Notes: generated by a model not told the origin, from the sequence alone. A DNA stretch of 64,000 nucleotides from Flagellimonas amoyensis (GCF_003058265.1 NZ_QBUK01000008.1:124001-188000); one strand, 5' to 3'; shown: positions 43,345 to 51,306, counted from the stretch's first letter. Made by a program: numbers and translations.

Positions 43345-45153
43345 TTATCTGTTTTGCTGGCCTTTTTCCAACTCTTCTATTCTTTTCAAAATGTCATTGA
43401 TCTGTGAGTTCTCTTTTTTCAATATTTCAATTTCATTCTGTTGGGATAGAATGTACAGTGTAAGTTCTTCTATTTTCTGCAACAATTTGGCATTCATCTG
43501 TCCAAGATCTATACCTTCCTTCTGGACTTCTTCGGCACTTGGAATATTGGGCAAATGTCCATGCTCTGCGATAAAGGCTCTTACTTTCCAAAGGTCCATT
43601 AAATCAAATCCGTTCTCAAAGACAAAATCGGGCCAGTTCCCTTGCAATTCCACTTTTACGCCTTCGGCTATCACATTCCCTGCCACTGCCAATCTATATC
43701 CTTGGGTATCGGTTGTTCCTATACCAATGTTCCTATCTGCGAATAAGTCCCTTGCTGTCCAATCCACTGTTTCAATATTGGCATTTTCGGAAGTATAGTC
43801 AACAATTCCATTACCAACAGAAGTCACTATGGTTACCGTATTGCTTACAGGAGAAAGATTACCTGCTGCATCCTCGGCCACCACCGTAAAATCATAGCTT
43901 GTACTCGGTGCAAGCCCGGTCACATTGAACCCAGTGGTGGTGCCCGTATTGGCAATGCTGTTCCCGTCCTGGAAGACCTCATAGTTCACTACTCCAACAT
44001 TATCCGTGGATGCGGTCCATGAAAGCTGGGTCCCGACAGAAGTAGTGTTGGATGACGAGACAACAACGGCAGTAGGGGACTCATTGTCTGGGACTCCATC
44101 CGTGGTCACGCTCAAAATGTTACTTGATGGAGAAAGGTTACCTGCAGCATCCTCGGCCACCACCGTAAAATTATAGCTTGTACTCGGTGCAAGCCCGGTC
44201 ACATTGAACCCTGTGGTTGTACCCGTATTGGCAATGCTGTTCCCGTTTCTGAAAACCTCATAGTTCACCACCCCAACATTATCGGTAGATGCGGTCCATG
44301 AAAGCTCAGTACTCGTTGTTGTGGTATTCGAAGAAGAAAGTACAACAGCTGTTGGTGCCTGTGTATCGGGTGGGTTCAAGGTATTTATCGTTTCAACATT
44401 GCTGACGGGCGAAAGGTTTCCTGCAGCATCTTCAGCGACCACTGTAAAGTTATAACTTGTACTCGGCGTTAGTCCGGTCACATTGAACCCAGTGGTGGTA
44501 CCCGTATTGGCTATACTGTTTCCATCTTGAAAAACCTCATAGTTCACTACTCCAACATTATCAGTAGATGCGGTCCAAGAAAGCTGGGTCCCGGTAGAAG
44601 TAGTGTTGGATGATGAGACAACAACGGCTGTTGGGGGTTGATTATCGGAATTGGGAGTAGTAATCGAAACAGCATCTACGAACACTTGGTTGCCCGCTTG
44701 GCTTCCACTGATTGGTGATGAATAGACATTTATCACAGGAGTGGCATTGGTTGCTGTGAGAGACCAGTTATATTGTGTCCAAGCTGCCGAGTTTATCGTA
44801 GTTGTTGCAAAACCTGCAAAACCAGTCCAATTGGCAAATGCAGGACTATTGGCAAGGTTACCCTGTCTAGCCCAAATACTGATGTTATATACCTGACCAA
44901 CCACCGCATTGAAAGTGTAGGACATATTCCTACCTGTCGATGCATTCCCTTGAGTTGCCACCAAACTTATGGCATAGGTGCCCTGAAAAGGATTGGTCGT
45001 CGATGAAGTGATATTACCCGTACCTGTCCAACCTGTGGTAGAATTGGCCTCATTGTCAATTGATGCCGCATTGGCTTGCGAATGCAAATTCTGGGCAAAA
45101 GCCCCAAAAACACTAAATAGGAAAAAATATAGAAAAAGTAATTTTTTACTCAT
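43345..45153 (-). CDS. FN3-repeat surface protein with carbohydrate-binding-like N terminus and tail-fibre-like C terminus
   Basis: 602 residues. Signal peptide (1-20, ends GAFA). N-terminal jelly-roll module (about 22-168; GWTGTGNITSSTTNPFQGTYAI...) resembling CBM4/9-type carbohydrate-binding domains. Three nearly identical fibronectin type III repeats (about 170-262, 263-355, 356-448), each beginning D-N-x-x-P-T-A-V. The C-terminal 150 residues have IGIGTTDTQGYRLAVAGNV, NWPDFVFE, HGHLPNIPSAEEV and a coiled coil (550-600), as in Bacteroidota proteins related to tail-fibre/endosialidase chaperone regions. No type IX sorting domain. Likely a surface adhesin or polymer-binding protein; exact role unknown. 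The preceding tyrosinase gene has the same direction but lies downstream by 74 bases. Confidence 0.85.
   Translation of the reverse strand: MSKKLLFLYFFLFSVFGAFAQNLHSQANAASIDNEANSTTGWTGTGNITSSTTNPFQGTYAISLVATQGNASTGRNMSYTFNAVVGQVYNISIWARQGNLANSPAFANWTGFAGFATTTINSAAWTQYNWSLTATNATPVINVYSSPISGSQAGNQVFVDAVSITTPNSDNQPPTAVVVSSSNTTSTGTQLSWTASTDNVGVVNYEVFQDGNSIANTGTTTGFNVTGLTPSTSYNFTVVAEDAAGNLSPVSNVETINTLNPPDTQAPTAVVLSSSNTTTTSTELSWTASTDNVGVVNYEVFRNGNSIANTGTTTGFNVTGLAPSTSYNFTVVAEDAAGNLSPSSNILSVTTDGVPDNESPTAVVVSSSNTTSVGTQLSWTASTDNVGVVNYEVFQDGNSIANTGTTTGFNVTGLAPSTSYDFTVVAEDAAGNLSPVSNTVTIVTSVGNGIVDYTSENANIETVDWTARDLFADRNIGIGTTDTQGYRLAVAGNVIAEGVKVELQGNWPDFVFENGFDLMDLWKVRAFIAEHGHLPNIPSAEEVQKEGIDLGQMNAKLLQKIEELTLYILSQQNEIEILKKENSQINDILKRIEELEKGQQNR
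43810..44646 (-). repeat. Three tandem 279-base repeats encoding FN3 domains
   Basis: Three in-frame units of 93 codons show very high nucleotide similarity in their central parts (for example the segments coding for STDNVGVVNYEVF and TSYNFTVVAEDAAGNLSP). Units 1 and 3 are more alike to each other (VFQDGNSI) than to unit 2 (VFRNGNSI), consistent with recent duplication or gene conversion. Copy number could vary between strains by recombination. Confidence 0.85.
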
Positions 45154-45554
45154 GGGAGGTTGATTTTTAATAGGTTGTATAAGTATTCATAAACAAATTT
45201 ATGATACACTACAGCTAGAGGGGGTTTTTTGATGGATAATATCGATGAAACGCAAAAAAAACACTTTGAGTGACAAACCAAAAAAAGAAAATCATACCAG
45301 GTTGAAATATTCCTTTACTGAAATTTTCAAAGGACAGAAACCCTTGTCCAAGTATGGGTAAAAATCATAAGCAAAAAGAGTTTGTAATCCATTGTTCAAT
45401 TTGGATCGTATGTATGTAGATATGTACTATCATCAAAAATTTGATGAAAATGTGACATTACCATTGAAATTGTTTCTAAGAAGTTACCAGCTTATTGAGT
45501 ACTTTTACAAAAAATAAAGCCCTATTTTTCAAACCCCAAACATTAACCTCAAGT
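45154..45554. other. 401-base divergent intergenic region with a palindromic operator candidate
   Basis: AT-rich spacer between the FN3 protein gene and the second CapK-like gene. It holds the promoter element of the FN3 gene (45194-45201), a copy of ATCGATGAAA (45241-45250) like those near 24.7 kb, and an 18-base palindrome TCATCAAA-AA-TTTGATGA (45430-45447). On the plus strand TACTTTTA (45500-45507) is one mismatch from TAnnTTTG and may serve the CapK-like gene. No gene was seen. Confidence 0.5.
45194..45201 (-). promoter_or_regulatory. Candidate -7 element (TAAATTTG) for the FN3 protein gene
   Basis: TAAATTTG on the minus strand matches TAnnTTTG, 40 bases before the ATG at 45153, leader about 34 bases. 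No -33 TTG is visible. Confidence 0.45.
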
Positions 45555-46889
45555 ATGAAGACTAGTCTTTCAAACCAAATAAGGCAATTTGCTTTTTGGG
45601 CAAAAGATGCCATAAAGGGTGGGGAAATCAAAAGTAACCTACAGGACATTGAAGAGTCTTTTGCTTTGGAATCTTTTCAGGCCCTTGAGAAAAAGAACGA
45701 CAAGTATCTTCATGGACTGTTGAAAAAAGCCACTTCAAAAACTAAATTCTATGCACATCTAAAGGGGCAAGAATCCCTCCATAACTTCCCTGTTGTGGAC
45801 AAAAATGTCATTAGGGCCAATTTTGATGACCTACAGATGGATACATCGTCCCACACCGTCTTCACCAGCGGCTCCACAGGTACTCCTTTCATGGTGCATC
45901 AGACCCAAAAGAAAAAAAGTAGAAATACTGCCGATACCTTGTACTTTGCCGGAAGGGCCGGATATGTATTAGGGGACAAACTGCTCTATCTAAGACTCTG
46001 GTCAAAAAAATTGAAGAAAAAAAGATTTCTGGCAACGCTTCAGAATATCGTACAACTGGATATAGAAAATCTAGAGGAACAGCAGATAAAAGATTTATTG
46101 AAAGGGCTTCAAAAAGATAATTCCAAAAAGGGATGGCTGGGATATCCTTCCGGTTTGGAAAAAATATGCGATTATCTTGATTCAACAAACTCCGGACCGT
46201 TGGACTGTAACATTGGATCAATAATCGGGATATCGGAAAACCTGAGTGGGCATGTCAAAAGTAAAATGGGACATTATTTTGGAGTTCCCATGGTATCCAG
46301 ATACTCGAATACCGAAAATGGGATATTGGCACAACAGCCTATGGGCAGTGACTATTTTACCATAAATTGGGCAAGCTATATAGTAGAGATATTGGATTTC
46401 AATGAAGATAGCCCCGTGAAAAATGGAGAACTTGGACGGATCGTGATAACGGACCTGTTCAACGAGGCTACCCCGATGATCAGATACGATACAGGGGATG
46501 TAGGGTCTATGTCCATAAAACCAGAACATCCTTTTCCTGTCCTGAACACAGTCGAAGGAAGACAGTCAGATATCCTTTTTGACACCAAGGGAGCATTGGT
46601 CAGCCCGTTTAAGATAATGAGTATTGTACTGGATTTTCCCGAAGTAAGACAACTGCAAGTAATCCAGACGGACATATCCAAATACACAGTCAAGGTGAAC
46701 AATGATGGGAAGTTTGACAGAGAAACTGAACTTAGCTCGATTCTCAGGTCATATGTTGGAAATGATGCCCACATTACTGTTGACTATGTTGATGAAATAC
46801 CTTCGTTAAGCTCAAAAAAACAAAAAATATCCAGAAATTTACTTGTTGAAAAAAGTAAGCCATCAAAAGAAAACATGATGACCGTATAA
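45555..46889 (+). CDS. CapK/PaaK-like adenylate-forming protein (copy 2)
   Basis: 444 residues from ATG at 45555; the frame is open 20 codons further but that part covers the probable promoter. P-loop TSGSTGTPFMV near residue 100, RYSNTENGILAQQ near 250, and RYDTGDVGSM near 310. It shares long blocks with the protein encoded at 37228-38604, including RNTAD, the YLRLW segment and the AFW/GG N-terminal pattern, so the two are paralogues in inverted orientation 7 kb apart. Predicted cytoplasmic, adenylating an unknown carboxylate. It precedes the PglC-like gene by 159 bases, but that gene has its own promoter candidate. Confidence 0.88.
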   Translation: MKTSLSNQIRQFAFWAKDAIKGGEIKSNLQDIEESFALESFQALEKKNDKYLHGLLKKATSKTKFYAHLKGQESLHNFPVVDKNVIRANFDDLQMDTSSHTVFTSGSTGTPFMVHQTQKKKSRNTADTLYFAGRAGYVLGDKLLYLRLWSKKLKKKRFLATLQNIVQLDIENLEEQQIKDLLKGLQKDNSKKGWLGYPSGLEKICDYLDSTNSGPLDCNIGSIIGISENLSGHVKSKMGHYFGVPMVSRYSNTENGILAQQPMGSDYFTINWASYIVEILDFNEDSPVKNGELGRIVITDLFNEATPMIRYDTGDVGSMSIKPEHPFPVLNTVEGRQSDILFDTKGALVSPFKIMSIVLDFPEVRQLQVIQTDISKYTVKVNNDGKFDRETELSSILRSYVGNDAHITVDYVDEIPSLSSKKQKISRNLLVEKSKPSKENMMTV

Positions 46890-46997
46890 CCCCTTGCCGA
46901 CACAAATGGGCTTTTTATGAAGAGGGAACATGTAGATTGGAACATGGTATCTTAACTTCCTTTATTGGACTTTAATCCATATTGTTTTTCTGTCTTA

Positions 46998-47005
46998 TAA
47001 TTTTG
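46998..47005 (+). promoter_or_regulatory. Candidate -7 element (TAATTTTG) for the PglC-PglD-ACP-ligase operon
   Basis: TAATTTTG matches TAnnTTTG, 43 bases before the ATG at 47049. The only upstream TTG nearby (46982-46984) is 13 bases away, too close. It would drive four genes spaced by 9 to 43 bases. Confidence 0.45.
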
Positions 47006-47048
47006 TGCCAATTTTGGTCAACATTTATACAACACCAACCCTAAACAT

Positions 47049-47654
47049 ATGTACGCTGGTTTTTTCAAACGCTTCATCGATGCCATAATAGCTTTTATAC
47101 TTATTTGTATTTCCTTGCCCATATTGATCTTATTGATCATTCTTCTCTATTTTTCAAATGGAGGAAAGCCTTTTTTCTTCCAAAATCGACCTGGGAAGAA
47201 CGGCAAAGTATTCAAAATCATAAAGTTCAAGACAATGAACGATAGAACTGACAGTGAAGGCAACTTGCTCCCCAACAAGGACAGGATCACAAAAATAGGT
47301 GGCATTGTACGAAAATCCTCTCTTGATGAGATTCCACAATTATTCAATGTCCTCAAGGGTGATATGAGCCTTATTGGCCCGCGACCTCTCCTAGTGGACT
47401 ATCTCAAGCTATATACCACGCAACAGTCCAGGCGCCATGAGGTGAGACCTGGAATTACTGGTTGGGCACAGGTCAATGGAAGGAATGCCATTTCTTGGGA
47501 AAAAAAATTTGAACTGGATGTATGGTATGTAGATCATGTTTCGCTTTTACTGGACTTGAAAATCATGTGGCTTACGGTTCTAAAAGTGGTCAAATCCGAA
47601 GGAATATCTGCTTCGGCGGAAGTGACCATGGAACGCTTTCAGGGCACTGCCTAA
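47049..47654 (+). CDS. Undecaprenyl-phosphate sugar-1-phosphate transferase (PglC-like)
   Basis: 201 residues, the size of minimal monotopic phosphoglycosyl transferases. An N-terminal re-entrant hydrophobic helix (about 8-34; DAIIAFILICISLPILILLI) is followed by the catalytic domain: FQNRPGKNGKVFKIIKFKTM (44-63) and SLDEIPQLFNVLKGDMSLIGPRPL, in which Asp 93-Glu 94 is the catalytic dyad, and RPGITGWAQVNGRN. It transfers a sugar phosphate, most likely diacetylbacillosamine-1-phosphate, to undecaprenyl phosphate, starting the EPS repeat unit. The next gene is PglD-like, supporting that sugar. Confidence 0.93.
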   Translation: MYAGFFKRFIDAIIAFILICISLPILILLIILLYFSNGGKPFFFQNRPGKNGKVFKIIKFKTMNDRTDSEGNLLPNKDRITKIGGIVRKSSLDEIPQLFNVLKGDMSLIGPRPLLVDYLKLYTTQQSRRHEVRPGITGWAQVNGRNAISWEKKFELDVWYVDHVSLLLDLKIMWLTVLKVVKSEGISASAEVTMERFQGTA

Positions 47655-47697
47655 ACAACTTTCCTTAACCAACAATTATATTAGGATAATTTAGCAT

Positions 47698-48354
47698 ATG
47701 GAAAACCATAAACGAAAGAAAAAGCTCTACATCATTGGCGCAGGTGGTTTCGGAAGGCAATTGGAAAGCTATCTGGACCAACATCCCAAAGAAAAGGTCG
47801 ACTGGGAATTGATGGGATATATTGACGATAATCCCAATGCCCTGGAGAATGTGGGCTCAGATTATCAAATACTTGGAAATGTGCATACCTACGATTTTCA
47901 AGAAGGGGATATGGTCTTGATCGCCATTGCCGATCTGAAGGCAAAAATGAAGATTGTGGAGCTCCTTAGAAACAAGATAACTTTTTTCACTTACGTATCG
48001 GACACCGCATTGGTCGGAAAAAATGTCAAGTTGGGTGAAGGATCTGTCATATGTCCTGGCGCAAAAATCGGTTCCAATGTGTCCATTGGGGAATTTTGCA
48101 TAATCAACCTTGACACCATTATCGGGCATGATTCAACAATCGGAAAAAACAATTCCATCATGCCGCACGTAGATGTGGGTGGAGGGTCCATTATAGGTGA
48201 CAACATATTTATGGGCACAAAGGCCACCATATCCCCACGCCTCAATGTTGTGGACAATACCCACATTGGCGTTGGGGCCGTGGTCATCAAAGATGTACTG
48301 GAACCAGGTACATACTTTGGCAACCCTGCAAGACGAATGATTTCATCAAATTAA
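47698..48354 (+). CDS. PglD-like sugar N-acyltransferase
   Basis: 218 residues, typical PglD/NeuD architecture. N-terminal Rossmann-like domain binding the UDP-sugar (LYIIGAGGFGRQLESYL) and a C-terminal left-handed beta-helix of hexapeptide repeats (GKNVKLGEGSVICPGAKIGSN...), with a probable catalytic histidine in TIIGHDSTIGKN. In the pathway it would acylate the 4-amino group produced by the aminotransferase. The usual donor is acetyl-CoA; the acyl carrier protein gene that follows after 9 bases raises the possibility of an acyl-ACP donor. 43 bases separate it from the PglC-like gene. Confidence 0.9.
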   Translation: MENHKRKKKLYIIGAGGFGRQLESYLDQHPKEKVDWELMGYIDDNPNALENVGSDYQILGNVHTYDFQEGDMVLIAIADLKAKMKIVELLRNKITFFTYVSDTALVGKNVKLGEGSVICPGAKIGSNVSIGEFCIINLDTIIGHDSTIGKNNSIMPHVDVGGGSIIGDNIFMGTKATISPRLNVVDNTHIGVGAVVIKDVLEPGTYFGNPARRMISSN

Positions 48355-48363
48355 TTTACTTTC

Positions 48364-48603
48364 ATGAACGATAACAATACCGAACTTCTCATTGATGCAT
48401 TTGCAAATACCTTGGAAATAGAAAAAAACATGGTCAACGATCATCTTGAATATCAAGGGATTCCACAATGGGATTCCATTACACATATGATCTTGATCAG
48501 TGAAATTGAGAACACCTTCCATATTGAAATCGATGCTGACGATGTACTTGAAATGAACAGTTTTCAAAAAACGAAGGAAATACTTTCAAAATATAATCTT
48601 TGA
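48364..48603 (+). CDS. Acyl carrier protein
   Basis: 79 residues, acidic, four-helix pattern. The phosphopantetheine site is Ser 38 in QWDSITHM, a WDS variant of the DSL motif. Helix II/III features ISEIENTFHIEIDADDVLEMNSF are typical of specialised carrier proteins. It is not the fatty-acid AcpP (no DSLDTVE). It is encoded between a PglD-like acyltransferase and an AMP-dependent ligase, so the ligase likely loads this protein with an acyl or aminoacyl group for transfer to a sugar. Confidence 0.9.
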   Translation: MNDNNTELLIDAFANTLEIEKNMVNDHLEYQGIPQWDSITHMILISEIENTFHIEIDADDVLEMNSFQKTKEILSKYNL

Positions 48604-48624
48604 TATTGACCATAAAATAAATAG

Positions 48625-50010
48625 ATGGGACTCTTAAAACAAATGGCCGATAATGACCATCTGAACTTTTTGGATGTTGTTACCGGCAATACGTTTTCTT
48701 TGGAGGAAATGTTTTTTGCAATACCTGAAATAGGTGCCTTGGACAAGCATTTGGTGTTTCTATACCTTGACAATAAGATTGAATCAACAGCAATATATCT
48801 AAGCTTTTTAGGGACTGGACATTCAACAGTATTACTGAGCAATGGTCTTGACATATCGCTAAAAGAAAGTCTGGAAGCGGAATACACCCCTTCTGCTATT
48901 TTTGATCAAACACGTCCGGCCATTCATGGATATGAACAAAATGTTTTAAAGAACAGCTGGTCTACGACAACGCTTTTTATCGGTTATCACTCCCCGACAC
49001 GGGTACATCCAAATTGCAAAGTCTTGTTGTCCACATCAGGAACAACAGGATCACCAAAATTTGTAAAGCTATCCGAGAGCAATCTTTTGGAGAATGCCAA
49101 ATCCATTTGCGCATATCTACCGATCACCAGAGAGGACATAACCCCCCTTAATCTCCCTTTGTTCTATTCGTATGGGCTCTCCGTACTGCACACCAATGCT
49201 ATTTCGGGTGGGACCATGGTCTGTGGCCTTCCTGATATCTTGCAAAAGGATTTTTGGAATCTAATGGACAAACATGGATTCACTTCCATTGCCGGGGTTC
49301 CGTTTATCTATGAAATGCTCAATAGAATAGGATTCTTAAAAAAGCAATATCCTTCACTTCGATATATTTCCCAGGCAGGAGGCAATCTAAGCCACAATAT
49401 TAAGGAGAAATTCAACCACTACTGTCTACAAAACAAAATGGACTTTTATGTGATGTATGGACAAACAGAAGCCTCCGCCAGAATTTCGTATGTGCCGCCG
49501 GAATCTTTGGAAAGCAAAATCACATCCATTGGAATCCCCATTAAAAATGGCAAGCTTAGCTTAGACCCTGAAACAGGCGAATTACTTTATAGTGGGCCCA
49601 ATGTTTTTGGTGGCTATAGCGAAAAGAAACAAGACCTCTCAAATTGGGAGGACATTGAAGTATTAAGGACCGGCGATTTGGCCAAAATGGATGAAGATGG
49701 CTTCTATTTTATCATAGGTAGGTTGAAAAGGTTTGTGAAGATTTTTGGAAATCGTGTTAATTTGGACGAGATTGAGCGATTCTTAAAAACCACCTTGGAT
49801 ATAGGCCTAGTAGCTTGTATTGGCATTGAAGATCAGTTCATACTGGTTTCGCACTGTGAAAACCAAGTGGATGATACAGAAATCAAGAAAGCCCTTTTCG
49901 AGAAGTTCAAAATCCACCAAACATCGGTTAAAGTACAGCTACTCAATGAAATGCCCCTCACAAGCAATGGCAAAGTCGATTACAAAAAAATAACTGCTGA
50001 CAAAGACTGA
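48625..50010 (+). CDS. AMP-dependent acyl-adenylating ligase (ANL superfamily)
   Basis: 461 residues. ANL signatures: P-loop STSGTTGSPKFVKLS near residue 136 (A3), VMYGQTEASARISY near 280 (A5), RTGDLAKMDEDGFY near 350 (A7), GRLKRFVKIFGNRVN near 368 (A8), and a final SNGKVDYKKI with the catalytic C-terminal lysine (A10). Slightly short compared with acyl-CoA synthetases, as is usual for carrier-protein ligases. It follows the ACP gene by 21 bases, so the ACP is its likely acceptor. The acyl substrate cannot be read from the sequence. Ends at a strong bidirectional terminator. Confidence 0.9.
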   Translation: MGLLKQMADNDHLNFLDVVTGNTFSLEEMFFAIPEIGALDKHLVFLYLDNKIESTAIYLSFLGTGHSTVLLSNGLDISLKESLEAEYTPSAIFDQTRPAIHGYEQNVLKNSWSTTTLFIGYHSPTRVHPNCKVLLSTSGTTGSPKFVKLSESNLLENAKSICAYLPITREDITPLNLPLFYSYGLSVLHTNAISGGTMVCGLPDILQKDFWNLMDKHGFTSIAGVPFIYEMLNRIGFLKKQYPSLRYISQAGGNLSHNIKEKFNHYCLQNKMDFYVMYGQTEASARISYVPPESLESKITSIGIPIKNGKLSLDPETGELLYSGPNVFGGYSEKKQDLSNWEDIEVLRTGDLAKMDEDGFYFIIGRLKRFVKIFGNRVNLDEIERFLKTTLDIGLVACIGIEDQFILVSHCENQVDDTEIKKALFEKFKIHQTSVKVQLLNEMPLTSNGKVDYKKITADKD

Positions 50011-50042
50011 TTTAACGGACAATTTGTCCCAATACAACTATA

Positions 50043-50082
50043 AATAAATGGGCCCGATCTAAATAGATCGGGCCCATTTATT
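50043..50082. terminator. Bidirectional terminator closing the EPS locus
   Basis: Perfect 18-base inverted repeat (arms AATAAATGGGCCCGATCT and its complement, 50043-50060 and 50065-50082) with the loop AAAT. It lies between the converging ligase and OmpA-family genes and marks the right end of the EPS locus. Confidence 0.9.
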
Positions 50083-50100
50083 ATAGAGCTGTTTTATCTT

Positions 50101-51270
50101 CTAAAATTTCGTGATCAAAAACTCCGATCTTCTATTCTTGGAGTGTTTATCCTCGGTACAGTAAACGCCATCCCCGCACTCGTTCACCAATTGGGTCTCT
50201 CCAAAAGCTTCATGCCTTATCCTTTCTGTAGCGATACCCTTGGATACCACATATTCCACCGTCCGTTCTGCCCTACGCTCCGATAGCCATTGGTTATATT
50301 GGTTCGTTCCTCGAGAGTCCGTGTGTGCTGTTATCTTGATGGCAATACTGGGTTCGCTTTCCATAATGGCCACCAGTTGGTCCAACAGTTCCTTGTCCTT
50401 GGTGGTAAGATATGAGGAGTTCAACTTGAAATAGACATTGCCCAAGTTGTTGATCTTGTTCTGAAGTGCAGCACGCCTAGCGTCTTCTGCATCTTTTTTG
50501 GCTTTTTCAGCAGCGGCCAGCTCAGCAGCTTCTTTTTCTTTTTGCAAGCGTTCAGCCAGTAAACGGGCTTCTTCGTCTGCCTTGGCTATGGAATCCTGCA
50601 CCCTTTGTTGCTCTTTCTCCATTTCTTCCAAAAGCGCCAATTTCTCCTCCCCTTTTCTGGAAAGCCCTTTTTCCACCTCGAACCTATAGGCCACTCCCAA
50701 TGCATGCTGGATATGGTTGGTGGCGTTTTCGGTACTCATGGCCCACTTTCCAGTAGAGTTGAAATCCAATCCCCAATGATCGGAAAACCAAGTCCTGAAA
50801 CCGACCACGGCATTGTAAGTTCCCCTTCCTTGGTTATTGGCATCCGTATAACCTGCTCCAATACCAATATAGGGATCAAAGAAGCCAGTCTCCCCCAAAA
50901 TCATGTTCAAATCGTAGCTCACCCTAAAATCCAGACCAAAATAGTCCACATCTTCAGGGTTCACCACCTTATCAATAATCTTTCCTTCCTTATATTTATT
51001 ATAGGTTCCGATAGCTTCCAAGCCCAAACCATTCTTAAAATAACGTCCGACACTGATTCTGGAAGGGTAAGGAACCATGTTCCAAGCATCATCCACATCA
51101 AATAGTCTACTGAACTCGTGGCCGGAATCGTCCACAATGTTGGTTCCTAAAGATACCAACCAAAAACTCTGGACAATACTGTCCTTTTTGGTAAGTTGAA
51201 GGTCTTGCGCAAAGGCAGATAGGGCAAAACAAAATGCCACGGCCACTAGGGCAGGTCTAGAAATATTCAT
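50101..51270 (-). CDS. OmpA family outer-membrane protein
   Basis: 389 residues. Signal peptide (1-21, SAFA|QD). N-terminal beta-barrel domain (about 35-200; aromatic alternation and GIGAGYTDANN, VGFRTWFSDHWGLDFN), then a highly charged coiled-coil linker (about 205-275; repeats of EEARLLAERLQKEKEAAELAA type) and a C-terminal OmpA peptidoglycan-binding domain (about 278-389; ITAHTDSRGTNQYNQWLSERRAERTVEYV). Predicted to tether the outer membrane to peptidoglycan. A TAGATTTG promoter lies 29 bases upstream of the start, and the transcript would end at the terminator shared with the EPS ligase. Confidence 0.92.
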   Translation of the reverse strand: MNISRPALVAVAFCFALSAFAQDLQLTKKDSIVQSFWLVSLGTNIVDDSGHEFSRLFDVDDAWNMVPYPSRISVGRYFKNGLGLEAIGTYNKYKEGKIIDKVVNPEDVDYFGLDFRVSYDLNMILGETGFFDPYIGIGAGYTDANNQGRGTYNAVVGFRTWFSDHWGLDFNSTGKWAMSTENATNHIQHALGVAYRFEVEKGLSRKGEEKLALLEEMEKEQQRVQDSIAKADEEARLLAERLQKEKEAAELAAAEKAKKDAEDARRAALQNKINNLGNVYFKLNSSYLTTKDKELLDQLVAIMESEPSIAIKITAHTDSRGTNQYNQWLSERRAERTVEYVVSKGIATERIRHEAFGETQLVNECGDGVYCTEDKHSKNRRSEFLITKF

Positions 51271-51298
51271 ACTGCTCGATTTGAGGGTTTATCGACTA

Positions 51299-51306
51299 CA
51301 AATCTA
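51299..51306 (-). promoter_or_regulatory. Candidate -7 element (TAGATTTG) for the OmpA-family gene
   Basis: TAGATTTG on the minus strand matches TAnnTTTG, 28 bases from the ATG at 51270; leader about 22 bases. A short inverted repeat GCACTT-TT-AAGTGC (51334-51347) lies upstream and could be an operator. Confidence 0.5.

Noticed and set aside
43810-44646. Tandem repeats as a possible CRISPR array or mobile element
   Set aside because: The repeats are 279 bases, in frame, and encode FN3 domains; there are no short spaced repeats and no cas genes.
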